Below are positions 1 to 6,235 of a stretch of DNA of 16,616 nucleotides, piece after piece (the first letter of the stretch is position 1; every line of letters begins with the position of its first letter). The notes beneath the pieces were generated by a model. It was given only the letters and a program-made list of their open reading frames with translations, made no database searches and was not told where the DNA came from. The translations under genes were made by a program, and so were the position numbers. The stretch lies in NCBI GenBank assembly GCA_964462125.1, contig CAYWXT010000115.1:1-16616 (forward strand). Reading direction: 5' to 3'. Origin of the DNA: JAWLFY01 sp964462125. GTDB taxonomy: Bacteria > Planctomycetota > Planctomycetia > Pirellulales > Pirellulaceae.

Positions 1-318
1 GCAGGCAGTGTTTCGCCGCCACCGCCCCGCATCGGTCGCCAGCCGAGGGCTCACCGGATCAGCCAGCCCCCAGGAAACGAGCGACTCCCCCAACTTGCCA
101 TCGGTTCCATTGGCCCACGCCTGGGCCTCGGGATCCGGGGAGACATTGTTGGCCTTCGCTCGGGCCAGGGCATCGCAGAAGCCCGCCACTCGCTCGGCTA
201 CTCGCTCGGCCACCTTGCCGCTTCCGGCCAGATAAATCTCCCGCCGCCGCTTGTCGCAATAGAACCGGATCCGAAAGACGCACCGGCCGTCATCGCTACG
301 CTTGGTCACGCTTGCCAT
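1..318 (-). CDS. Tyrosine-type site-specific integrase, N-terminal part (runs off the left edge)
   Basis: Only the first 106 residues are visible, and the frame is still open at base 1. The protein begins MASVTKRSDDGRCVFRIRF and continues through a basic stretch (CDKRRREIYL) and a helical segment rich in Ala, Glu and Arg (KVAERVAERVAGFCDALARA). It then has a segment like PDPEAQAWANG and a C-terminal LADPVSPRL. This resembles the arm-type DNA-binding N-terminus of planctomycete phage-type integrases, where a short beta-sheet domain is followed by a helix and a 'P..AAWL..L' stretch. The catalytic R-H-R-Y domain would lie outside the window, so the call rests on family resemblance of the N-terminus and on its partners, the zinc-ribbon and DUF3987 genes on the same strand. 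The ATG at 316-318 is preceded by GAAGGTGAG a few bases upstream, a plausible ribosome-binding site. It would integrate or excise the element in 1-2466. It could instead be a different small basic DNA-binding protein. Confidence 0.62.
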   Translation of the reverse strand, partial: MASVTKRSDDGRCVFRIRFYCDKRRREIYLAGSGKVAERVAERVAGFCDALARAKANNVSPDPEAQAWANGTDGKLGESLVSWGLADPVSPRLATDAGRWRRNTAC

Positions 319-729
319 CGTCTCACCTTCAACGACTCACCTTTGAAGAAACGTCAACGGCAGCCGGCAGGTGAACGCCGGTTTTCGGATGTACGGTCCT
401 AGCCGTGACAGGATCCACAGTAACAGAACATCGCCCGCCGATGGGGCAGAATCGCCCCGTGATCGCACACCTGCCCCCAACCCCCTGAGAAAACCCCAGC
501 CGCTCGCCGGACTCTGTTTTGGGTCGCCCGCCCTCGATCATACCGCAAAACGTCCGACACTCGACAAAGGACCCAAAGCCGGCCGGGGGTGCACCACGAT
601 CAGCAATCCAGCCAAACAGCACCGCAGCCCGACGGCCACCGATGGGACGTCATGGGCAAGCCGCTACGCCGTCCGTAGGCGCACGCAGCCGGGACAATGG
701 CCCACGCATCGGATCGACCAACGAACGCA
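319..729. other. Intergenic stretch in the mobile element, no convincing gene
   Basis: This is 411 bases between the zinc-ribbon stop and the integrase start, both on the minus strand. A minus-strand open frame of 97 codons exists at 329-622 and ends about 10 bases before the integrase. Its composition (many Gly, Arg and Cys) and lack of any recognisable motif do not support it as a gene. No excisionase-type helix-turn-helix gene, which often precedes such integrases, was recognised. The integrase promoter presumably lies here. A GC-rich imperfect palindrome around 391-410 (gtacggtcctagccgtgac) is the only local symmetry noticed. Confidence 0.4.
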
Positions 730-1647
730 TCACCTCGCACGCCTCCGGGATCCGTTTTTCAGACCCGCCACGAAAACATCAGCCGCCGCCGCATGACGCC
801 AAACCGGATTGCCGAGGAACCGGCCGCACCCCGAGCAATCACGCCGCAGACTTTCCCCGCCATGAACCGGCACCAGATGGGAACGGACAGAACCGCACCG
901 GGGGCAACTGCCACCGTCCACCGGATCATCGACGACCCCAACGGACTCCGGCAGCCGATCCCGATGGGCCGATTCCCCCACGGGCCTTGAAACACTCGCA
1001 GCCCGCAACCCGATCATCCGCTGGGCCAACCCGGCCCATCGATCAGTAGCAGCCCGTCGCCGATCGGCCTCGGGATCACACCGGGAACAGGCCCAGGGAC
1101 CTAGCGTGTCACAACTTCCCGACAACAGCCCCCGGTCCACATCGCACACCCGACCGCACCCCGAGCACACCGGGACGGAATCGGGGCCAATCTCGATCAG
1201 ATCCAACTCGGCATGATCGGCCCGCACCCATCCACCGCCGGGCAGATCGAACCACGCCAACCGATCACAGTCACCACACCGCAGCCCCTCGGGCTCATCG
1301 ATCAGATCGGCCGACCGGCACCGCGGGCAAGCGATCGACGACGGCACCGAGGAACCGCCGGGGGCCGGATCATCAGACGACGACTCAACCGGCCCGATCA
1401 GCCCCAGCAGTTCCTCCCGATGGGCTCGCATCCGATCCAGCAGCTCATCGGTTAGCACGCCCTCCGGGGCATCGAACGCCAGCCGGTCACCCTCGATCGA
1501 CAGCACCACCCCGGACGACCGCAGAACCGCCAGCAGTTTTTCAGGACCGCCGGAAGTGTGCGCAATATCCACAGAATTACCCCCGAGGGTCGAACCGATC
1601 GGGTTTTGTGGATATTGCGTACAACCTGGGGCACTTGGGAACGCCAT
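730..1647 (-). CDS. TubC-docking-like, multi-zinc-ribbon protein of the mobile element
   Basis: A 305-residue protein. Residues about 36-84 (PEKLLAVLRSSGVVLSIEGD, then a helix ending REELLGLI) look like the TubC N-terminal docking fold often found in plasmid, phage and primase-linked proteins. Three metal-binding blocks follow: C107-x2-C110 with C124-x2-C127; C161-x2-C164 with C187-x2-C190; and C248-x2-C251 with C271-x2-C274. The last carries HGGESLRRDCSGCGRFLG, a phrase seen in primase-associated zinc ribbons of planctomycete elements. The ATG at 1645-1647 shares one base with the stop of the upstream DUF3987 remnant (TGATG) and has AAGGGGG seven bases before it, so the two are translationally coupled. 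A GTG at 1650 and an internal GTG at 1572 are other possible starts; the internal one would put the hairpin at 1558-1622 outside the protein. A role in nucleic-acid binding during element replication is inference. Confidence 0.7.
   Translation of the reverse strand: MAFPSAPGCTQYPQNPIGSTLGGNSVDIAHTSGGPEKLLAVLRSSGVVLSIEGDRLAFDAPEGVLTDELLDRMRAHREELLGLIGPVESSSDDPAPGGSSVPSSIACPRCRSADLIDEPEGLRCGDCDRLAWFDLPGGGWVRADHAELDLIEIGPDSVPVCSGCGRVCDVDRGLLSGSCDTLGPWACSRCDPEADRRRAATDRWAGLAQRMIGLRAASVSRPVGESAHRDRLPESVGVVDDPVDGGSCPRCGSVRSHLVPVHGGESLRRDCSGCGRFLGNPVWRHAAAADVFVAGLKNGSRRRAR
1558..1622. repeat. Long inverted repeat with two DnaA-box-like ends
   Basis: The arms 1558-1573 and 1607-1622 pair at 15 of 16 positions, including a perfect 13-base core (CGCAATATCCACA against TGTGGATATTGCG), around a 33-base loop. 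Each arm contains ATATCCACA, one base from the DnaA consensus TTATCCACA, in opposite orientations. The repeat lies over codons 9-30 of the zinc-ribbon gene as annotated, or directly before its alternative GTG start at 1572. In minus-strand mRNA it would form a strong hairpin whose loop holds the GGGGG stretch preceding that GTG. It may be an origin-like site, a regulatory hairpin, or the ends of a tiny inserted element. Confidence 0.75.
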
Positions 1648-2466
1648 CACAGCACCCCCTTAACTCGACCGTTCTCGACCGGGGCAACGTCCGCCGGTTC
1701 CCATGGAGGAACAGCCGGCCGAGGATCCAGGGCCGAGGATCCTCCCGCGATCTCGGGATGCACCCGATACCGTTCGATTGGTCGCCCAGGGCCTCGGGGA
1801 CCATCATCGATCGGCCGCAGCCAGTGACGATCGATCAGCACGCCCAGGGACTTTGACAGCCGATCAGGATCCCCATCGAACCGCCGCCGGCCGTGGCTAT
1901 GCACATCCCGACGGCTCACCTCGGGCTCGCTCCGTTCCCGAAGCCAACGCAGCACATAGGCCGCATCGGCCATCGGTCCCTCATCGTCGCCGACGACCAG
2001 ATCAACGGCCGCCTCGGCATGGGGAATCGCCCAACGGGCCAGCCCCACGGCCGACTCGATCGACTCGATCCCCACGGGCACCCGCCACGGCGCGGGATCA
2101 TCCTGGGCCACAAGATGCAGCACCGCAGCCAGCCGGGCCGTTAGCCCGCACAGCTTCCCGCCCCAATCAGTTAGGGAAGCCAGCCGGCCATCAGGCCCCA
2201 GCATCGGCTCGACTTCATGTTGCCAAGCCAGGAACCGCTCCCGGGCATCGCCATCAAGGGAAAGCACCCACGGGGCACCGTCGCCCGGTTCATCGATCGA
2301 CGCCAGCCGACGCACCGCCGCCCCGTAATTCGACGCCACGCCATCGGGCACCGGGCCGGGATCGATCAACCGTTTCCCGAGGGGTGGGCACCGCATACAC
2401 GAACCGACCGATCAGCCCTCGGCCTCGAAACGACGGAAGGACCCAAAGCACCCCCGGGGGGCATCA
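1647..2466 (-). pseudogene. DUF3987 (primase/helicase-like) protein, C-terminal remnant with a +1 frameshift
   Basis: The main open frame (1647-2396, 249 codons) carries the DUF3987 C-terminal signature: LTDWGGKLCGLTARLAAVLH, then a VGIESIESAVGLARWAIPHA helix, a winged-helix-like segment (AAYVLRWLRERSE, LSKSLGVLIDRHWL), and a Pro-rich end. Just upstream, one base out of frame, at about 2376-2457, the strand encodes FRGRGLIGRFVYAVP, the family's conserved 'FRGRGLLgRFLYalP' block. Removing one C from the C-run at 2381-2384 would join it to LGKRLIDPGPVPDGVA and restore a normal family sequence. The restored frame stops at a TGA at 2464-2466, and no N-terminal helicase part with Walker motifs is visible further upstream, so about half or more of the protein is missing. 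Intact relatives are primase-helicase proteins of mobile elements. The annotated ATG at 2396 is probably only an open-frame artefact, although the downstream gene remains coupled to this stop. Confidence 0.75.
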
Positions 2467-2762
2467 AGAAACTGGGGCTCGATCCGATCCTTTGCCGCTT
2501 CCCCAGGTGCATGCATTTTTTGGCAGAATATAGGTTTTTTGGGACCGGGCCGGCCGCAGCCGATGGCGTGGTGGTGATAGCAGTTCACGCCCCACGCCTT
2601 CCCGTTTGCCCTATTTTTCCTCGGCGACCTCAGAACCCGCCCGAAGGCCTCGCCCCGGAGCTAATGGGGTCTAGCGGACGACCCCTCCCAGGATTTCGCC
2701 CCCCGCCACCGCACCGGGGGCAGCTAGGTCGAGGGCCCTAGGTACTTTTTCAGGATCCATCG
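2467..2762. other. Non-coding accessory stretch with small hairpin
   Basis: No gene is supported here on either strand. The stretch lies between the broken DUF3987 gene and direct repeat A. It contains two T-runs (TTTTTTGG at 2515-2522 and 2535-2542) and a 6-bp inverted repeat GGGGTC/GACCCC at 2666-2671 and 2680-2685. A 15-base segment at 2596-2610 (GCCTTCCCGTTTGCC) nearly matches the tail of direct repeat B. It looks like debris of the missing DUF3987 5' half or of other insertions. Confidence 0.4.
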
Positions 2763-2889
2763 GCCACAGCCCCAAAGGGAACACCCGCGGGGATCGGTAG
2801 AATTCATTGATCGTTCACCGATCGATGCACGGGCACCGCATCCATCGCCGGCCGGTCTTTTGGGCCTTGCCACTCGCCAGCCCTCGAGC
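2763..2889 (+). repeat. Direct repeat A, upstream of the PH-domain gene
   Basis: This segment and 3850-3950 share a head, a gene-free middle and a tail in the same order and orientation. The head core AAAGGGAACACCCGC (2774-2788) is identical in both and is followed after a few bases by CGGTAG. The tails (2861-2889 here, 3922-3950 there), TGGGCCTTGCCACTCGCC onward, match at 25 of 29 bases. The middle is longer in copy A, which also holds GATCGGT/ACCGATC symmetry. The two copies flank exactly one gene. Confidence 0.7.
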
Positions 2890-3071
2890 ATCCCTTCTAA
2901 ACGCCCTCGAACCGATCATCCGCTCGCTTGTCTCCGCGCCACAGCGGTGCCTGCCGCGCGTCCCGCCTCCGATCTCTTTTATTGCGTCGCGCATACCCCG
3001 CAGATATGCTTGTGTGCCCTCTTGCGCGCACCGAGACTAAGCAGCCCCCTACACGCACCGAGAAACGACCG

Positions 3072-3809
3072 ATGGCAACGCTTTGGCTTGTCCGCCGCGG
3101 CGAGAAGACGACCGCCCCTCTGACGACCGCTCAGCTCAAACAGTGCGCCCGCAACGGACAGGTAAAGCCGGGCGACCTCATTGCGAAAGCGGGGACAGAG
3201 AAGTGGCAGCTCGCGGAGAAAGTGCAGGGCATTGAAGTGCCGGCGGTCGCGTCCGGTGGCGAAATCACCCAAGCGAACGCCACGCCTGCCACTCGGGAGC
3301 CGGTCGTTCCGGCACCGGCACCAGTTCCAGTCGCCGCGCCAGGAACCGCCCCATCACCGGCGCCCGAACCGCAGCTTTCCACCGAAACTGAAACTCGTAT
3401 TTGGTCCGGTCGGCCCTCGCAGGCAATCAACGCGAAAACCTTTCTACTCTGCGGCCTGTTCTGCTGGCTGATTGTCCCGATTTTCGTGGCAATCAAAAAG
3501 TTCCTCGATGTCCATGGCATCTACTACGAACTGACGACGCAGCGCCTTCGCGTCACCCGCGGTGTTCTCAGTCGCCGCGTGAGCGAACTCGAACTGTACC
3601 GCGTCAAGGATTCGTCTTTCGAGCAAACGTTGCCGCAGCGGTTGTTCGGCCTTGGAAGCATCCAGCTTTCCACGTCCGACCGCTCATCGCCGACAGCTTG
3701 GATTTACGCGATACCCGCTGCCAAGGCACAAGAACTCCGCGAACAGATCCGCGCCTTCACCGAAGAACTGCGGACACGAAAGGGTGTTCGGGAAGTCGAC
3801 CACGTTTGA
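3072..3809 (+). CDS. GYF_2 (DUF4339) and bacterial PH domain membrane protein
   Basis: A 245-residue protein. Residues 3-53 (LWLVRRGEKTTAPLTTAQL, then GQVKPGDLIAKAGTEKW) are a GYF_2/DUF4339 domain, a putative protein-interaction module that binds Pro-rich peptides. Residues 60-105 are an Ala/Pro linker. Residues 123-143 (FLLCGLFCWLIVPIFVAIKKF) form one membrane segment. Residues 147-230 are a bPH_2 domain of the YdbS/DUF304 type (YYELTTQRLRVTRGVLSRRV, then ELELYRVKD, and a C-terminal ELREQIRAF helix). Planctomycetes carry many such fusions; their function is unknown. The start at 3072 is chosen because the GYF fold begins there; the frame is open back to 2928 but that part is Arg-rich and unlike a protein. 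No strong ribosome-binding site is seen. It stands alone between direct repeats A and B. Confidence 0.82.
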   Translation: MATLWLVRRGEKTTAPLTTAQLKQCARNGQVKPGDLIAKAGTEKWQLAEKVQGIEVPAVASGGEITQANATPATREPVVPAPAPVPVAAPGTAPSPAPEPQLSTETETRIWSGRPSQAINAKTFLLCGLFCWLIVPIFVAIKKFLDVHGIYYELTTQRLRVTRGVLSRRVSELELYRVKDSSFEQTLPQRLFGLGSIQLSTSDRSSPTAWIYAIPAAKAQELREQIRAFTEELRTRKGVREVDHV

Positions 3810-3849
3810 TCCTCTGCGCGTGACGCTAATGAACTGAGACTATCGATTA

Positions 3850-3950
3850 GCCGCAGCCTTAAAGGGAACACCCGCCGGCTCCGGTAGTTTCCGTCCGCAT
3901 CAGCCCGACGCCTTCGCCCCCTGGGCCTTCCCGTTCGCCAGCCCCCGAGC
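3850..3950 (+). repeat. Direct repeat B, downstream of the PH-domain gene
   Basis: Second copy of the repeat described at 2763-2889. The head core AAAGGGAACACCCGC is at 3861-3875, CGGTAG at 3882-3887 and the conserved tail at 3922-3950. The preceding GCCGCAGCC differs from copy A (GCCACAGCC) at one base. It lies 40 bases after the PH gene stop and about 20 bases before the convergent end of the DUF1828 gene. It is not palindromic enough to resemble an integron attC site. Confidence 0.7.
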
Positions 3951-3969
3951 CACTCACAGCCAGTGACCC

Positions 3970-4731
3970 TTACGCTGCAACCAGATTCAGTAGGGTTTGT
4001 GGTTGCGACCAATAGACAACGTCCGAAAAGGACTGCAGCCATTCCACCTCATTATGCATCCACACGTCACTTGAATCGTCAACTAGCGTTATTTGCTTGG
4101 AGGGTGTGTGTCCCACGTCGAGCCAAACTCGCACCGTATGGTCGATGATCCTGTAAGTTGCGGCTGACGATGCAGTAGCGAGCACCTGGATCAGCGAATC
4201 ACTCCCCAACACATGGAAGTCTACGCTCACTTCACGACCAGAATTGCCAACAAACTTCTTGTCGCGTTCGAACGAAATATCATTTTCCCCAAGAAAGTCC
4301 GCTACCTCATCCGCAACAGAAATGATTGAGCGAGTACGGTACGTAAACCAAACGTCGGAAATGCGAACACATGCCTGCGCGAGCCGCAGCACCAACTCTG
4401 CCAGCCTTGACGCATGCGTAACGACATCACCATGTCTCAGGCTTACTTCGATAGCTCCACGGTTCAATGAAAAACCATTTGCATCGCAAGTTCGCTGGAT
4501 CAGGTCCTTTTGCTTCACCGTCCGTCGCGTAGCAACAGATTGCATCCGCAGCCATCGCAAAGTCTCTCCCAGGTCCGTGAGTTTCGATCCATCGTTCTCC
4601 AAGAACAGGTCAACCAGGTCTCCATCAGGGTACGAAAAGGGGGTGCGGATACGGATCAAGTCGTTCCGCATTTCCTTGCAGTGAAATAATGATCCAAGGT
4701 TGTCTTTCAGGGTTTTGCATGCATCAGTCAT
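3970..4731 (-). CDS. DUF1828/DUF1829 domain protein
   Basis: A 253-residue protein. The N-terminus carries the DUF1828 pattern: a hydrophobic/acidic strand pair (LIRIRTPFSYPDGDLVDLFL) leading to SKLTDLGETLRWL at residues 49-61, the family's 'L.D.GeTl..L' motif. Residues about 140-250 look like DUF1829: VSVDFHVLGSDSL, IQVLATAS, then VRVWLDVGHTP, ITLVDDSSD and WLQSFSDVVYW. The C-terminal strand order faintly recalls a PD-(D/E)XK nuclease fold, but the usual E-x-K is not evident (Q-V-L instead). The ATG at 4731 is preferred over 4758 because AGAAGG stands seven bases before it. It overlaps the upstream DUF6978-like stop by 8 bases, implying coupled translation. The base composition is visibly lower in GC than the chromosome to the right, suggesting transfer. 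No biochemical function is established that I know of; a phage-defence or toxin-type role is inference. Confidence 0.72.
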   Translation of the reverse strand: MTDACKTLKDNLGSLFHCKEMRNDLIRIRTPFSYPDGDLVDLFLENDGSKLTDLGETLRWLRMQSVATRRTVKQKDLIQRTCDANGFSLNRGAIEVSLRHGDVVTHASRLAELVLRLAQACVRISDVWFTYRTRSIISVADEVADFLGENDISFERDKKFVGNSGREVSVDFHVLGSDSLIQVLATASSAATYRIIDHTVRVWLDVGHTPSKQITLVDDSSDVWMHNEVEWLQSFSDVVYWSQPQTLLNLVAA

Positions 4732-5173
4732 TGAACAACCTTCTCGGCTCGTATTCATCAGGGATGAAAAACTGCTCTGTATGCACTATGTTCGCTTCTT
4801 TGCAGAACTGCTTCCAAAGCAGTTCAAGATCTTCTGCATCGGCCGTGATGTCGGTGGGTTCGTACGCAAAATTCGGGTCATTGTCTTGGGGCCTATGTTT
4901 GTGCTTCTCTCCGACCAAGGTGCCATCACCGTTCCGATGCTCTTTGCCCAGATCGAGGCCATAAATCCTGCCATGCGTCCGGTGAAGAATCGTGAAGCTC
5001 ACAACCCCAGCCGGCCTGCAGCAACTCCCGGCGACGATAAACTTGTCGCTCTCTACGATACACTCAACGCGAAACTCCCAACCGAGTGAGTGATCTTGGT
5101 CACGCTGCCACTTGATCTCTTCGGTAATCGATTTCGTTGTCTCCAGAAGTTCGCTAAGCTCGTTTGCGTTCAC
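4724..5173 (-). CDS. DUF6978-like partner protein
   Basis: A 149-residue soluble protein, first gene of a two-gene operon with the DUF1828/1829 gene. It begins with a predicted helix (ELSELLETTKSITEEIKW). A beta-rich core follows (WEFRVECIV, KFIVAGSCC, VSFTILHRTHGRIYGLDLG) and then the most distinctive part, KEHRNGDGTLVGEKHKHR at residues 77-94, with several His and an N-G-D-G turn. It ends in an acidic helix (AEDLELLWKQFCKEANI). From memory, DUF6978 proteins share this 'H.N.DG..v...H.H' pattern and often sit beside DUF1828 genes; that association should be confirmed by search. The start is a GTG at 5171-5173, with AGGG about ten bases upstream and an in-frame TAA directly before it. No ATG occurs in the first third of the frame. 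Its role (antitoxin, nuclease or sensor) is unknown. Confidence 0.62.
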   Translation of the reverse strand: MNANELSELLETTKSITEEIKWQRDQDHSLGWEFRVECIVESDKFIVAGSCCRPAGVVSFTILHRTHGRIYGLDLGKEHRNGDGTLVGEKHKHRPQDNDPNFAYEPTDITADAEDLELLWKQFCKEANIVHTEQFFIPDEYEPRRLFND

Positions 5174-5807
5174 TTATCAGTCGCCCTAGCTGCTTCTTTC
5201 AGCACACAACGCCGTATTCAGTTACCTACAGTACTCTCTCTGAATCCCCCGGGCCACGTCCAGCAGGCCCCGTCGCTCGGGTTCATTCAGATCCCCCCCA
5301 GATTGAAAGCAGTTCCTCGGCCCCGGGATCGGATCGATGGGCACCGCCGCCCGGTGATGGGGGCACCGATGGGGCACATCGCCGGCCGACTCTCGAAAAC
5401 CGCGTGTTTCCGGCACTTGTTCAGACCCCGTAGGGTCATTTTGCACACCATCGCAGGCCACCGGCCACCATCCAAACCCCGGTTTTCCCGGGGTTTTTTC
5501 GTGTCTGTGATGGTTCCAAGCTTACCCGATGGTGGCCGAAGCACTGAAAATTGCCGGTACAACCGCCAGCGCGAAGGTCCAGGTGACCACGGTACCGTCC
5601 CCTCCAGGTGACCGTGCGCGTTGGAGATAGGCTGCCCGTATGTGCCGCCGCGCCAACGTACTTTCCGCACAAGACTTTGCCTGACGGAAATGACGACGCC
5701 GACGGTGGGCGATTGATCCGGCCGTCCTTGCCGCAATGACCGACGAGTGGATGATGGTCCCCAGCGGCTGAGGGGAGTTTTCGACCGGTGGCCGCCACCA
5801 AGTCGCT
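5174..5807. other. Debris region without a supportable gene
   Basis: Several overlapping open frames exist here on both strands but none shows a recognisable domain. One short minus-strand stretch near 5238-5290 reads NEPERRGLLDVARGIQ with coding-like codons and may be the fragment of a gene interrupted by the DUF6978/DUF1828 insertion. The sequence at 5329-5391 (cggatcgatgggcaccgc, then gggcac and catcgccggccg) resembles the middle of direct repeat A. A clear intrinsic terminator lies at 5474-5499. The rest, 5500-5807, holds nothing I can identify. Confidence 0.4.
5474..5499 (+). terminator. Orphan intrinsic terminator
   Basis: CCCCGG (5477-5482) pairs with CCGGGG (5488-5493) around TTTTC. 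The stem is extended by AAA/TTT, and a run of six T follows on the plus strand. This is a textbook rho-independent terminator, but no plus-strand gene ends nearby. It probably belonged to a gene whose body has been lost or displaced. Read from the minus strand it has only a short T-run. Confidence 0.75.
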
Positions 5808-6195
5808 CTAGTGTCGCTCTCGCAACTGCCGCTGCAGGTCGCCCGCCATGGCAGCGAGCTCCTCCAGTGACTGCTGCCTTAGCAAGTCAGGTGAAGACTC
5901 TGGAATACCGAGCAATTGCTGCAAGAGCCTGATCTGACCGATCAGCTCACCCCGTGCCTCACCCTCGGCAAGCCCTTGTTCTCGAGCATGTTCCAGCCTG
6001 GCTTGCTCGTCTCGCTGCATCTTCAGCCGGGCTTCGTCCGGGACGGGTGAGCCCGAAATCAACTTCCCCCCCCGCGGCCTGCTGCGACGGACGAAGTCCT
6101 CCGGCAAATCTGTGGGGATGAACTGCGTTTGGTACCTGGTTTGCAATCGCTCGTAAGCCCGATGTTTCACGGCTCCCCAGAGCGTGTTGCGGCAC
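5808..6195 (-). pseudogene. C-terminal tail of a broken gene, possibly Rpn/PDDEXK-transposase type
   Basis: The frame ends in a helical, charged tail: EQARLEHAREQGLAEGEARG, then ELIGQIRLLQQLLGIPESSP and LEELAAMAGDLQRQLRERH. Tails of this type (E-G-repeat helix, then 'LLQ.LLG.p.s....L..lsleeL..l...L...L') end many Rpn-family recombination-promoting nucleases/YhgA-like proteins, and some other coiled-coil nucleases. Upstream only a short piece is plausible (HRAYERLQTRYQTQF, PTDLPEDFVRR). No catalytic domain is seen, and the open frame then runs into the promoter and start of the secreted protein gene on the other strand, so the 5' part is missing. A run of eight G on the minus strand (around 6067-6074) may be another slippage point. 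It is almost certainly a remnant; the family label is tentative. Confidence 0.5.
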
Positions 6196-6235
6196 GTCGC
6201 CGTCGTGCTGGGGTGCCTACAAGAGGAGAATGAAA

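Noticed and set aside
329..622. A 97-codon minus-strand frame ending just before the integrase
   Set aside because: The position is suggestive, but the composition is Gly/Arg/Cys-rich with no helix-turn-helix or other motif and no good start signal. Kept only as a remark.
519..1049. Plus-strand open frames across 371-1049
   Set aside because: They are Pro/Arg-rich, without domains, and lie opposite the zinc-ribbon gene with its regular CxxC pairs.
2439..2449. Shared 13-mer AAGGACCCAAAGC near 567 and 2438, first taken for element end repeats
   Set aside because: Matches of this length are expected by chance in a 16 kb window; flanks diverge quickly.
1703..2533. A 276-codon plus-strand open frame rich in Pro, Arg and Ala
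   Set aside because: It is antisense to the DUF3987 remnant, whose conserved motifs fix the coding strand. High GC keeps antisense frames open.
3850..3950. Integron attC-site interpretation of the direct repeats
   Set aside because: The repeats lack the inverted-arm structure and core-site triplets of attC, and no integron integrase is present.
5436..5499. Possible tRNA 3' end or attachment core before the terminator (CCGGCCACCA followed by a terminator)
   Set aside because: No T-arm, anticodon arm or acceptor pairing is visible upstream, so it is probably a coincidence.
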